Shown one piece after another: positions 9,773 to 19,757 of a stretch of 64,000 nt of DNA. A program made the translations under genes and the position numbers. Position 1 is the first letter of the stretch. Each line of letters opens with the position of its first letter. Source of the stretch: an uncultured Bacteroidales bacterium (GTDB taxonomy: Bacteria > Bacteroidota > Bacteroidia > Bacteroidales > UBA932); the NCBI GenBank assembly GCA_934717185.1, contig CAKUYQ010000010.1:1-64000 (forward strand), in the 5' to 3' direction. Below the pieces are notes generated by a model that was not told the origin of the DNA, ran no database searches, and worked only from the letters and a program-made list of their open reading frames with translations.

Positions 9773-10408
9773 CTATAGATAGTCTTTGAGCAGTTTTCTC
9801 ATAACCGTTAATGCCGAACTTATCCTGGCCTCAACAGCACTCTCTGTAATGCCTTCTATAACTGCTATCTGTTTATTCTTTACCCCTTTTATACGGCTAA
9901 GCAGAAAGGTATGCCTAACCTTTGGCTTCATTTTGTTTATGCCCTTTAGAAATATCTGTTCAACATCTGAATTGTATATATCCAAAGAGTTGGTATGCTC
10001 CAATGCTACTCTGTTGAGGTAATCTGTTTTCTGTTTTACCGTGTATTGTGAATACTGTTTTGAATAGTTCTGCTTTCGCAGATAGTTGAGACAGCTGTTC
10101 TTGGTACAGGTGTACAAAAAGGGTAACAGATTGGCATCAAAATCCACTGTCTCCCTTCTTTTCCACAGTGAGACAAAAACATCGTGAGCAATGTTGCGTG
10201 CTTCCTCCCAATCATCTATGTAACAGTGTGCAAAATAGATAATCTTTTTATGGTGCACGTTGTACAGCTGCTCAAAAGCTTCTCTTTTTTTTATGTTGAG
10301 TGTATTCTCGCAGTCCTTTTGCATAGTTGACAGCTGATATTTGTCATAAACTCTGCTTTTACCAAAAGCACCTGCGAATATAACACAATCCTTTGTTAAA
10401 CTTTCCAT
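9773..10408 (-). CDS. ECF sigma-70 family RNA polymerase sigma factor
   Basis: Extracytoplasmic-function sigma factor of the Bacteroidetes FecI type, about 211 aa. Region 2 is seen as YNVHHKKIIYFAHCYIDDWEEARNIAHDVFVSLW (quoted in part) and region 4 as GVKNKQIAVIEGITESAVEARISSAL, a helix-turn-helix. I chose the ATG at 10408 because AAAGAGG lies 8 bp before it. An ATG at 10438 and internal Met codons are also possible. It is transcribed with the anti-sigma gene and divergently from the second SusC, whose STN domain fits the same cell-surface signalling pathway. Confidence 0.92.
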   Translation of the reverse strand: MESLTKDCVIFAGAFGKSRVYDKYQLSTMQKDCENTLNIKKREAFEQLYNVHHKKIIYFAHCYIDDWEEARNIAHDVFVSLWKRRETVDFDANLLPFLYTCTKNSCLNYLRKQNYSKQYSQYTVKQKTDYLNRVALEHTNSLDIYNSDVEQIFLKGINKMKPKVRHTFLLSRIKGVKNKQIAVIEGITESAVEARISSALTVMRKLLKDYL

Positions 10409-10584
10409 AAGAGGTACCTCTTTCATTATTGTACACATAAAGTTATCAATTCCTTAAAAAAAATTTAATAATTTTTGTGAAAATAAATTTTTAGTCAAGT
10501 GCGAAATTTTTTTTTAAGGAAACCGTTATTCCGAGTGTACTAATTGTGTTAACACCTAAATACTAACAATAATAAAAAATCTAA

Positions 10585-13500
10585 ATGAGAAAAGCTATTT
10601 ATCACTTTATGCGCAGAGCGGTATGTTTATTATGCATACTGGCGGTTACAGGTTCGTTAGCCTTTGCTCAAAGCAAGGTGACTCTGAATTGTAAAGGGGT
10701 CTCTTTGCGTAATGTAATGACGCAAATCAATCAGCAAACGTCATTGAGTTTTGCGTTTTCTGATAATATTAATCCCGACAAAGTAATGATTTCCGTTGAG
10801 GAGAAAAACTCAGACCTTGATACCGTTCTAAAGAAAATATTGACTCCGTATGGAATCACTTACAAAATAGTTGGCAAGCAGATTATTCTTAGTAAGGGTA
10901 AAGCGGAAAATTCAAATGTTAAATCTAATACCGGCGGAGGTAAGATTAAAGTAAGCGGAGTAGTTAAAGATGACACCGGTGCTATTTTGCCCGGAGCCGT
11001 GGTCAAGGATACCAACAGCGAACAATATGCAATAGCAGATGATAACGGATTTTATGAAATAACAGTTCCATCAGATACTAAATTATCTTTTCAGTCATTT
11101 GGATATAAGGATTATGAAGTTAACCTTAATGGAAAATCTGCTTTAGATATAACGCTTAGTTCAGATATTGAGGAGTTGGACAATGTGGTTATTACCGGTT
11201 ACCAGACAATCTCAAAAGAAAGGAGTGCAGCATCTTACAGCGTTATAAAGGGCGACAATGTAAAATCATCTGCAATGTCACGTGGAAGCATTCTTGAAAG
11301 TTTGGAAGGAACTGCGGCCGGCCTGACTGTAAACACTGCGAACAATGCTACGAGCAAATATCTTGTACGTGGTATTACATCTATCAATTCAAATCAGGAG
11401 CCTCTGTTTGTGTTGGATGGCGTTGCTGTTTCTACAGATGATGTAGAGAAGCTTTTGTCTGCAAATGATATAGCTTCTGTTACAGTCTTGAAAGATGCAA
11501 CTGCAGTTTCAATCTGGGGCTCAAGAGCTGCGAATGGTGTAATTGTAATTACATCAAAAGCCGGTAATAATACAAACGGACGTATAAATGTAAGCTATGA
11601 CGGCAACTTTACCTATAAAGGAAGGCCGAGCCTTAAATACTACAATTTAATGGACAGTAAGACTTTTGTAAAGAATGCTCTTGAAGTATTTGAAAACCCG
11701 GACTATCAAGAGGCTTATTCATGGGAGACTATAACAAATACAATTAAAGGTTTGTACATTATGGGCTATGATACTCCGGTCGTATTTCCTCATGAGCAGA
11801 TATTGTATGATTGGAAACGAGGTGTAATTTCTCAAGATGAAAGAGATAAAAGGTTGAATACACTTGCAAATCAAGATGGATATTCACAATATAATGATCT
11901 TATGATGACAGATATGTGGAATACATCGCATAACGTTTCTGTAAGTGGTGGAACGGATAGATTTAAGATGTTCGGTTCTTTGGGGTATGAGGGAACTCAG
12001 GGTAATTTCCATAACAAGGACAATACGTACAAAATAAATGTAAAACAAGAGTACAAGATTACTAAATGGCTTGATTGGGACTTGACTCTTAACGTGTCAC
12101 ACTCAGAAAACAAGAGCTATACAGATTATCTTAATCTCATTAACTTTAGCAATCCCTATACCGGAATGCTACCATACGCTATGCTGAAAAATTCAGATGG
12201 AAGTTGGGCAGATTATAATATTTACCGCATGCAGGAATCAGACAGGCAGAGAATAGAGAAGGATCTTGATATCTCAACTGTCTATCATCCTGTAGAGGAC
12301 TTCTTTAAATCTTTTGTAAAGGTAAAAGATACCAGATTCAGAGCCAATACCGCTTTAAAGGCAGATATCTGGAAAGGTATTTCATACGAGGTAAGATTCC
12401 AATATTTGAGGGGTGCATCTAACAGTGAGAATTACATACCTGGAGATACCTGGTCTGTAAGAAATGACAGAATAAACGCAACAACAAGTAATTTAGAGCA
12501 GATCCTGCCAAAAATGGGAGGAGACTTTACTGTAGATAACAACTTTACCACAGATTGGACCATAAGAAACCAGATCTCATATAACAGCTCTTTTAAAGGT
12601 AATGATCATCAGATTACAGCTCTCCTTGGAACCGAGTGGAGGGAAAGTAAGTCTAAAGGATATTATTCGTACGAGAGGGGATATGATTACCAGACCATGA
12701 CCAATACAAGTTACGATATAACAGCAGCGAACGGTTTTTTTATGAACTATTTTGGTAATTATGGCTATGTTTCTGCTGATGAGACAGATCAAAGTGAAAA
12801 TGTATTAAGATATGTATCTTATTATGGCAATTTGGCGTATACATTCAAGAACAGATACAGCATTAACGGTAGTGCCAGAATAGACCAAAGTAACCTCTTT
12901 GGAACAGATGTCAACTCCCAATACAAGCCTATAGGCTCTGTTGGTGTATCTTGGAGAATGAAGGAGGAGAATTTTTTAAAGAATGTGGGTTGGATCAATT
13001 CATTGACAACAAGATTGAGTTGGGGACACTCCGGAAACTCTCCACTGCCTACAATGGGTGGGCCGTACGATATAATAGGTGTATATGTTGGAACTTCTTC
13101 CTTTAGCAATAATAACGGTTATGTAATTAAATCTCCAAGTAACAAGAAGATAGGTTGGGAGACCACTAGAACATGGAATGTAGGAGTTGATTTTTCATTT
13201 CTGAACTACAGAATAGACGGCTCTATAGATCTTTACCATAAAAAGACAAAAGATCTGTTATCAGATAAAGCACTTAATGTACTTACAGGATACTCTTCTA
13301 TCTATGCAAATGTTGGCTCCTTGGAAAACAAGGGGGTAGAGTTGTCTTTACATACTGCAAATATTCAGACAAAAGATTTTGCCTGGAGTTCAACTCTGAA
13401 TCTTTCTTACAATAAGAATAAGATCTTAGACTATTATCAAGTACCTACCACATCGCTCTGGAATAAGGTTTATTACGGAGCATATACAGAGGGCTATTCC

Positions 13501-14133
13501 GCAGGTGCAATCTGGGGCGTAAAATGGGCCGGACTAAGGCATGAGGACGGTGTGGCACAAGCTTATGATAAAGATGGAAATATACAGTACGACTACAACA
13601 AGTTTACGGCAGATGATGCATACTGTATGGGAACTACAGTCCCCAAATGGAGCGGCTCATTTACCAATACGTTAAGTTATAAAGGATTTGATCTTACTGC
13701 AATGATTATATTTAACTTGGGTCACAAGATGCTTGTTTACGACTCGCCTTCACTTAAAGGAAGGCTAAACTTTAACAGAAGTAATGAATTTGATAACCGG
13801 TGGAGACAACCCGGGGATGAGGAACATACCATAATTCCGTCTGCATACGAAGACCCAACCAATTCCGGGAGAGGCGTATATGATGGTATATTCGGCTATG
13901 CAGATGTATTGTACCAATCTGCATCGTACGCAAAACTAAGAGAGCTTACACTTTCATATTCTTTGCCCAAACATCTATGCGATAAGCTTAAAATGCAGAG
14001 TGTAAAGGTTAGGTTAACAGGACACGATATATTCAAGATTGTTGCAAATGACAAAGGTGTGGACCCCGAAGTGGGACTCAACAATTATAACTATGGTACA
14101 TACTATTCAGTTGGATTGTCTATTAACTTTTAA
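10585..14133 (+). CDS. SusC-like TonB-dependent transporter with N-terminal STN domain (second copy)
   Basis: Outer-membrane transporter of 1182 aa, a distant paralogue of the one at 3630. The signal peptides are almost the same (MRKAIYHFMRRAVCLLC). It has an STN domain (about 32-105), a regulatory-like domain beginning IKVSGVVKDDTGAILPGAVV, plug motif NVVITGYQTISKERSAASY, and a barrel ending YSVGLSINF. It starts 147 bp from the divergent sigma gene, so that gap probably holds its ECF-dependent promoter. It heads an operon with a SusD gene and three thioredoxin-like genes. Confidence 0.93.
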   Translation: MRKAIYHFMRRAVCLLCILAVTGSLAFAQSKVTLNCKGVSLRNVMTQINQQTSLSFAFSDNINPDKVMISVEEKNSDLDTVLKKILTPYGITYKIVGKQIILSKGKAENSNVKSNTGGGKIKVSGVVKDDTGAILPGAVVKDTNSEQYAIADDNGFYEITVPSDTKLSFQSFGYKDYEVNLNGKSALDITLSSDIEELDNVVITGYQTISKERSAASYSVIKGDNVKSSAMSRGSILESLEGTAAGLTVNTANNATSKYLVRGITSINSNQEPLFVLDGVAVSTDDVEKLLSANDIASVTVLKDATAVSIWGSRAANGVIVITSKAGNNTNGRINVSYDGNFTYKGRPSLKYYNLMDSKTFVKNALEVFENPDYQEAYSWETITNTIKGLYIMGYDTPVVFPHEQILYDWKRGVISQDERDKRLNTLANQDGYSQYNDLMMTDMWNTSHNVSVSGGTDRFKMFGSLGYEGTQGNFHNKDNTYKINVKQEYKITKWLDWDLTLNVSHSENKSYTDYLNLINFSNPYTGMLPYAMLKNSDGSWADYNIYRMQESDRQRIEKDLDISTVYHPVEDFFKSFVKVKDTRFRANTALKADIWKGISYEVRFQYLRGASNSENYIPGDTWSVRNDRINATTSNLEQILPKMGGDFTVDNNFTTDWTIRNQISYNSSFKGNDHQITALLGTEWRESKSKGYYSYERGYDYQTMTNTSYDITAANGFFMNYFGNYGYVSADETDQSENVLRYVSYYGNLAYTFKNRYSINGSARIDQSNLFGTDVNSQYKPIGSVGVSWRMKEENFLKNVGWINSLTTRLSWGHSGNSPLPTMGGPYDIIGVYVGTSSFSNNNGYVIKSPSNKKIGWETTRTWNVGVDFSFLNYRIDGSIDLYHKKTKDLLSDKALNVLTGYSSIYANVGSLENKGVELSLHTANIQTKDFAWSSTLNLSYNKNKILDYYQVPTTSLWNKVYYGAYTEGYSAGAIWGVKWAGLRHEDGVAQAYDKDGNIQYDYNKFTADDAYCMGTTVPKWSGSFTNTLSYKGFDLTAMIIFNLGHKMLVYDSPSLKGRLNFNRSNEFDNRWRQPGDEEHTIIPSAYEDPTNSGRGVYDGIFGYADVLYQSASYAKLRELTLSYSLPKHLCDKLKMQSVKVRLTGHDIFKIVANDKGVDPEVGLNNYNYGTYYSVGLSINF

Positions 14134-14144
14134 ATGATTTTATT

Positions 14145-15566
14145 ATGAGATATATAAAGAATATAATACTTGCATCAATAACGGTTATACTGCTGTTAAC
14201 TGCATGTGACCCAGACAAATTCCTTGGTATAAAACCAAGAGGAAAGGATGTTCCTACAGAGTACAAGCACTACGATGGCTTGCTAACATCATTCAACATG
14301 ATAAAATGGTCTGTTAATGTAGGTTCCGGTTATCAACTTTATTTTCCCATTTTAAGTGATGAATATATTGTGACAGAGAGAAGTTTTGGTGAATTAGGTT
14401 CTGAAATGGGGCAACAAGGTAAAGAGTGCTATATGTACAACAAAGCTTTTCTTCTTCCCGACGATTTACCATCTGATTGGGGTTATAACAGTAATATGTA
14501 TGCCTGCAACCTAATAATCAATAATGTGATGAATACAGATGCAGACGAGGCAGACAAGCTGTCTACGCAATCAGAAGCAAGAGTTCTGAGGGCTTGGTAT
14601 CTGTTCCGTATTGCACAAATCTATCTTAAACCATATAATGACAGCTATGCCGACAGTGAGCCGGGGCTTCCAATAATTACAGAGGCAAATACTCTTCAGG
14701 AGACCTTTGAAAGGGGCACAATGAAGGAACTGTTTGATTTTATTACAACCGAGATGGAGGAGTCTTGCCCGCACATCTATAACAACACGGCATACAGCTT
14801 TAGGACAGAGAAAGCAGATGCATACGCAATGTTGGGACATGTTTATCACTACATGAACAGGTACGACAAGGCATTGGAGGCATTGAGATTGGCAAAAAAA
14901 TATGCAGATGAAGCCGGCAGTGCCAAATTCTATGATCTGAACACAATGGATGAGGCTACAATAAGGTGTGACGGAATATATCATTTTGACAATATTCAGT
15001 ACATGAGAAATATTGTAGGGTTCAACGACTGTATTTCGTGGTATAGCCAATATTATGAAACTACAGCTACAATGTATGCAAAACCGGAGTATTATGCCCT
15101 CTTTGGTCCCACAGATAGAAGACAATACAGATTTGAGCTAAATGATGGGCTGTATAGAATATGCTATAACTATACTCCTATGGGGGTTACATCATACGGA
15201 CTTTATCTTACTCTTGCTGAGTGTGAGGCAAGAGTTGGCGATATGAATGCAGCTAAAGATGTTCTTGAAGCTCTTAGAAAATATCGTATGCCTGCAGCGG
15301 ATGCACCTGTTCCCTCTGATATAGATACAAAGGATAAATTAGTAAGATTCTGCGTTGAGGAGAGCATTAGAGAACGTTTGGGAGAGGGGTTGTTCTTCTT
15401 TGAAATGAAAAGACTGTGGAATGATCCTCTGTTTGCAGATTTAAAGGCCGGATACGGGCATAAAGTCTTTGGTACAGATACACTATATCCGTTTACAGAG
15501 GATAATCTTGAGGTAAATATCCCTGAGTCTGTACTTAAATGGAACACCAACTGGAATATTAATTAA
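14145..15566 (+). CDS. SusD/RagB-like nutrient-binding lipoprotein (second copy)
   Basis: 473-aa lipoprotein partner of the SusC gene 11 bp upstream. The signal peptide ends LLTAC at about residue 21, followed by FLGIKPRGKDVP. The C-terminal family segment is RERLGEGLFFFEMKRLWNDP. TPR-like helices are seen at YAMLGHVYHYMNRYDKALEAL. It is shorter than its counterpart at 7115 and only weakly similar, so the two systems probably bind different ligands. Confidence 0.9.
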   Translation: MRYIKNIILASITVILLLTACDPDKFLGIKPRGKDVPTEYKHYDGLLTSFNMIKWSVNVGSGYQLYFPILSDEYIVTERSFGELGSEMGQQGKECYMYNKAFLLPDDLPSDWGYNSNMYACNLIINNVMNTDADEADKLSTQSEARVLRAWYLFRIAQIYLKPYNDSYADSEPGLPIITEANTLQETFERGTMKELFDFITTEMEESCPHIYNNTAYSFRTEKADAYAMLGHVYHYMNRYDKALEALRLAKKYADEAGSAKFYDLNTMDEATIRCDGIYHFDNIQYMRNIVGFNDCISWYSQYYETTATMYAKPEYYALFGPTDRRQYRFELNDGLYRICYNYTPMGVTSYGLYLTLAECEARVGDMNAAKDVLEALRKYRMPAADAPVPSDIDTKDKLVRFCVEESIRERLGEGLFFFEMKRLWNDPLFADLKAGYGHKVFGTDTLYPFTEDNLEVNIPESVLKWNTNWNIN

Positions 15567-15584
15567 ATTTATATGATAATTGAG

Positions 15585-17012
15585 ATGAGAAAGTTGTTTT
15601 TATTTACGCTTTTAGCGCTTATAACATTGGTGTCATTTGCTGATGAATCAAAAAAGACAGCAACAATCACCGGGAATCTTTGTGATTATAAAGGAAGCGG
15701 TTATCTATTTGTTATGGACAGTAATAAAAATACAGATACTGTAAAAGTAGATGCTACCGGCCATTTCCAACACGAAATTGTATGTAATACTATAGAGAAC
15801 AGATATTTGGTGTTGGATTATTTGGGGAAAAACAAGGCATTTATAGACCTCTATATTACACCGGGAGCAAAAACAAATATAGAGCTTTCCGGAGAATTTA
15901 AGGAGGTTGAATTTTTTGGTGAGAAAGAGGTTAAATATGTTGTGACACCTGTCTTTTCCGGAGATAATGCAAGGGAGTGCGATTATATCAATATTCCTCC
16001 ATATTTTGATTATTATTATGTTAACAAAGATGGTTCCCCTGTAACCTATAAAGAGTTTACAAAGCAGGTGAAGGCAAGACAGGATTTTCTTAAATCCAAG
16101 TTGGAAGGCTGCTCTGATCTGTTTAGAAATGAGACGTTAAAGGATATTGACGGTATGCAGGAGCAATATCTGTTTGCATTTGCCAGAAGATCTAAACATG
16201 ATGCAAAATACAATGCAAGTAAAGACCCGGATTTTGTTAGTGAGGTTTCCAAGATAAATATTAACGATGAGTCTCTTTGCAAGAGTAGCGGTATGTCAAA
16301 TCCTATATCTGACTATATATGGTATGATTTAGTATTGGCGCATCCGGAATACTATAAAGGAAAGCCGTATATAGAGAGGGAGATGTTATATTTAAAGGAG
16401 AAAGTAAGTAATGCTAAGGTAAGAGAGTATATTTCGGACAATTCTATAAGTTCATATATGGTTGCAGGAGATTGTGATGGTCTTGTTGATGCATTTCCAT
16501 TATACAAGGAACTTTCCGGTAAAAGCGAATTGTATAAAGAGAATGAAAAGGTCTTTGATAGTTTAAGAAAACTCCTCCCCGGAGTTATGGCAACAGATTT
16601 TGAGATGCAGGATCCTAATGGTAATACAGTGCATTTTTTGGATGTAGTTGGAAAAGGCAAGGTTACTTATATAGATTTCTGGGCAACATGGTGCGGCCCG
16701 TGTTGTGCCGAAATTCCTTACGTGGAGAAACTTGTTGAACATTACAAAGGAAATGAAAAGATTGAGATGTTGAGTATCTCTTTGGATAACAACAGAAAGG
16801 CCTGGTTGTCGAAATTGGAACAGGATAAACCAACATGGAGGCAGTATATTATCCCTACTGCATTCAATTCTAGTTTTGCCAAAGAGTACAATATAAGGGC
16901 AATTCCAAGATTTATGATCTTTGACAAGGAGGGGAAGATTGTGACTATAAATGCAGAACGCCCATCAGCTAAAAATATTATTGAGATCCTTGATGGTATT
17001 ATTAACAAATAA
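15585..17012 (+). CDS. TlpA-type secreted thioredoxin-fold oxidoreductase with long N-terminal domain
   Basis: Exported protein of about 475 aa. The last 140 residues are a TlpA/ResA-like thioredoxin domain with active site WCGPCC (ATWCGPCCAEIPYVEKL). The first 320 residues form a beta-rich then helical region typical of Bacteroidetes TlpA proteins that follow SusCD genes. The ATG at 15585 (MRKLFLFTLLALITLVSFA) gives a clean signal peptide. An ATG four codons earlier is also possible. It lies 18 bp after the SusD stop. Likely a periplasmic thiol-disulphide reductase. The target is unknown. Confidence 0.85.
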   Translation: MRKLFLFTLLALITLVSFADESKKTATITGNLCDYKGSGYLFVMDSNKNTDTVKVDATGHFQHEIVCNTIENRYLVLDYLGKNKAFIDLYITPGAKTNIELSGEFKEVEFFGEKEVKYVVTPVFSGDNARECDYINIPPYFDYYYVNKDGSPVTYKEFTKQVKARQDFLKSKLEGCSDLFRNETLKDIDGMQEQYLFAFARRSKHDAKYNASKDPDFVSEVSKININDESLCKSSGMSNPISDYIWYDLVLAHPEYYKGKPYIEREMLYLKEKVSNAKVREYISDNSISSYMVAGDCDGLVDAFPLYKELSGKSELYKENEKVFDSLRKLLPGVMATDFEMQDPNGNTVHFLDVVGKGKVTYIDFWATWCGPCCAEIPYVEKLVEHYKGNEKIEMLSISLDNNRKAWLSKLEQDKPTWRQYIIPTAFNSSFAKEYNIRAIPRFMIFDKEGKIVTINAERPSAKNIIEILDGIINK

Positions 17013-17053
17013 TTCTATTGCAAAGTGATAAGAGTTTAATAAAAGCATGCGAT

Positions 17054-18475
17054 ATGAATGTTGGTTTTAAACATCTGCTTATTTTGGCTTGTACAGTAGC
17101 AGTGTTCTCGTGCACCGGCAACGAGAATACTGCTATAGTGCAAGGACATACTTGCAGGTACGATGGAACAGGTGTATTTCTTTTGGATTACACAGACAAT
17201 AATGGAAAACACAGGGATACAATACAAGTTGACAAGGATGGAAATTTCAGACATACATTAGACTGTAATGAGCCGCTTGAAGTATTCCTGTATTTGAAAT
17301 ATCTTGGTACAGACATGGCAAATATCCCCGTGTATTTGACTCCGGGAGTTGATCTTTCAGTTAACTTAGATGGAGAGACTAAGGTTATGGATTACTATGG
17401 AACAAAAAAAGAGAGGTATGTTGTCACCCCTACATTCAAAGGTAAAACGGCTAACGAGTCAAACTATCTTAATCTTCCATATAAGGTTTATGATTATAGC
17501 AAGGATAATGGGATTCCGCTTACATATAAAGAGTTCCGTGAAAAAGTATCTGAATACCGGCAGTATTTAAAAGGGCTGTTGAAATCGTGCTGCAAACCGT
17601 TTGTTGATGAGCAGATGAAGGAGATAGAGGATATGCAGCAGCAACAGTTGTTCATGTACGGATACGGTGCTCTAAGGTTGGGGTATAAACTTACGGATGA
17701 TGCAGACTTTATGAGTTCGCTTAATGACATAGATATTGAAGATACGACCAATTGTAATGTACGTTCCTCTTTGTCTGATAGTTATGTGAGAATGAACCTT
17801 CAGCTTTACCCGGAATTATATAAAGGGGAAAAGGAGATTGTAAGGTATATGAAATACCTGAAAGAAAAGATTGATAATCCTGTGGTCAGGGAGAGATTGT
17901 CTGACTTTGCCATTCAATCTATGGTGCAGTTTGGCAGTACAGATGGGCTTAACGAGGCGTTCGAAATGTACAAGGATTTGTCGGGAAGCAGCGAGATATT
18001 CAAAAGCAATGAAAAAGTATATAACGGTATAAAAAATATAATGCCCGGGATGAAGGCACCGGATTTCTTAATTGAAGATATTAACGGCAACAGCTTCCAC
18101 TTTAAGGATATTATTGGTAAGGGAAAGGCTGCATACGTTGATTTTTGGGCTACCTGGTGTGCTCCTTGTTGTGCAGAGATACCGTACATGGAAAAATTGG
18201 CCGGAAAGTTTAATGACAGCAAGGATATTGTTTTGATAAGCATCTCCGTAGACAACAACAGAAAAAAATGGGAGGAGAAAGTTAAGGCGGATAATCCTTC
18301 CTGGCCGCAATATATTATCTCTCCTAAGGGCGAAAAAGAGTTTGATTCCATTTATAATATTAATGGGATCCCTCGTTTTATGTTAATTGACAAGAACGGC
18401 TGTTTTATAGATAATAATACAATAAGGCCGTCGTTTGAGGGCAGTGAAGAGTTTTTGAAAAGATTAATCAAATAA
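17054..18475 (+). CDS. TlpA-type thioredoxin-fold lipoprotein, paralogue of the preceding gene
   Basis: 473 aa, clearly paralogous over its full length to the gene at 15585 (shared segments such as VTPTFKGKTANESNYLNLP, GKGKAAYVDFWATWCAPC). It differs in having a lipobox (AVFSC) and active site WCAPCC instead of WCGPCC. The X-X residues between the cysteines tune redox potential in this family, so the two paralogues may act at different potentials or on different partners. I chose the ATG at 17054. The TTG at 17018 adds an unlikely N-region. One TTGTCGGGAAG word lies at 17978. Confidence 0.85.
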   Translation: MNVGFKHLLILACTVAVFSCTGNENTAIVQGHTCRYDGTGVFLLDYTDNNGKHRDTIQVDKDGNFRHTLDCNEPLEVFLYLKYLGTDMANIPVYLTPGVDLSVNLDGETKVMDYYGTKKERYVVTPTFKGKTANESNYLNLPYKVYDYSKDNGIPLTYKEFREKVSEYRQYLKGLLKSCCKPFVDEQMKEIEDMQQQQLFMYGYGALRLGYKLTDDADFMSSLNDIDIEDTTNCNVRSSLSDSYVRMNLQLYPELYKGEKEIVRYMKYLKEKIDNPVVRERLSDFAIQSMVQFGSTDGLNEAFEMYKDLSGSSEIFKSNEKVYNGIKNIMPGMKAPDFLIEDINGNSFHFKDIIGKGKAAYVDFWATWCAPCCAEIPYMEKLAGKFNDSKDIVLISISVDNNRKKWEEKVKADNPSWPQYIISPKGEKEFDSIYNINGIPRFMLIDKNGCFIDNNTIRPSFEGSEEFLKRLIK

Positions 18476-18491
18476 CAAAATGACTTATATT

Positions 18492-19640
18492 ATGATGAAA
18501 AATGTAGTAATTTCCGCAGTAATTATGGCAATGGGAATCTGTACTGGTTGTTCAGATGACGGATATACCATTAACGGCACTGTTGAAAATGGTAATCTCA
18601 ACGGAAAATTCGTCTACAAGATAGACGGTAGCAGTATCAATAAGGACAGGAGCAATCCTCAAAAGGATTCTGCGGTTATAAAGGATGGTAAGTATACATT
18701 TAAGGGTGATGTGCCTAATCTTGATTATTGCACTGTTTATCTTGAATCTGATAATCCTAATAAACCTGCAGTTATTTATGCTACTGTAGCATTGGAAAAG
18801 GGTGTTATTAATTTATTCACAGACAGAAATAATAAAACAGTTGTTTCCGGTACCCCTTTGAACGATTCATACCAGAATTTTACCAATGAATATAAAGTAT
18901 ATATTGATACTCTACAGGGAAAATATGCTCTCCTTGACAAGATGGAAAAAAATGAGTTGGACACATCTGCTGTGGATTTGGATAATGTACAGACGTCTAT
19001 TAGGGAGTGTAGGGAGAAGATGATGGCTTTAAATAGAGATTATGTAAAGAATAATATCAACAATCCTGCTGTTTGGTATATGGATCTGTATAATGCTGTT
19101 GCAAGCGAAGAGTCTGTTGATGGTAAAAAGGAGCTTATCGCCGGTGCTAATGAGTATACAAAGAGTTTGCCTATTTATAAGGTTATAGCCGAACAAATAG
19201 AGGTGTTAGAAAAAACAGCTGTGGGTAAGTTGTTTACGGATTTTACCATGGAGGATGCAGAGGGTAATAAGGTGTCATTGTCTGATTATGTTGGTAAAGG
19301 TAAATATGTGTTGGTTGATTTTTGGGCAAGCTGGTGTGGGCCTTGCAGGGCGGAGATGCCCAATGTAGTTGAGGCTTATAAGAAATTTGGTGGCGATAAT
19401 TTTGAGATAGTTGGCGTATCTCTTGATGCAAAAAAGGATGATTGGCTGAAGGCTATCAAAGATATGAATTTGTCTTGGAAGCAGATGTCTGATTTAAAGG
19501 CGTGGGAGTGTGAAGGTTCAAAAAAATATGGTGTTAATGGAATTCCTGCAACAGTTCTCTTTGACAGAGAGGGTGTCATTATAGCACGAGATCTGCGTGG
19601 TGAGGAGTTGCAATCTAAACTTGAAGAGTTACTAAAATAA
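18492..19640 (+). CDS. TlpA/AhpC-type thioredoxin-fold lipoprotein with DUF4369-like N-terminal domain
   Basis: About 382 aa. A lipobox (CTGC) near residue 19 is followed by a DUF4369-like beta-domain (YTINGTVENGNLNGKFVY), a helical linker, and a C-terminal thioredoxin domain with classical WCGPC (ASWCGPCRAEMPNVVEAY) and a cis-proline segment GVNGIPATVLF. It is the fifth and last gene of the operon begun by SusC at 10585 and is followed by a terminator. Not closely related to the two TlpA paralogues upstream. Confidence 0.87.
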   Translation: MMKNVVISAVIMAMGICTGCSDDGYTINGTVENGNLNGKFVYKIDGSSINKDRSNPQKDSAVIKDGKYTFKGDVPNLDYCTVYLESDNPNKPAVIYATVALEKGVINLFTDRNNKTVVSGTPLNDSYQNFTNEYKVYIDTLQGKYALLDKMEKNELDTSAVDLDNVQTSIRECREKMMALNRDYVKNNINNPAVWYMDLYNAVASEESVDGKKELIAGANEYTKSLPIYKVIAEQIEVLEKTAVGKLFTDFTMEDAEGNKVSLSDYVGKGKYVLVDFWASWCGPCRAEMPNVVEAYKKFGGDNFEIVGVSLDAKKDDWLKAIKDMNLSWKQMSDLKAWECEGSKKYGVNGIPATVLFDREGVIIARDLRGEELQSKLEELLK

Positions 19641-19667
19641 GTTTTTATAAAGTTGATTATTTTGAAC

Positions 19668-19708
19668 ACGGGGTGGCCTGGACTCCCAAGCCATCCCGTT
19701 CTGTTTTT
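19668..19708 (+). terminator. Terminator of the second SusCD-TlpA operon
   Basis: Stem ACGGGGTGGC (19668-19677) with GCCATCCCGT (19690-19699), one G-T pair, followed by TCTGTTTTTC. Confidence 0.75.
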
Positions 19709-19757
19709 CAAATACAAAACTTTTGGTAGTGTAAACCAAAGTGTATCAAGCAGATTC

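Noticed and set aside
14571..15125. 184-aa minus-strand ORF inside the SusD gene
   Set aside because: Shadow of a well-supported coding gene on the other strand, Cys-rich nonsense composition.
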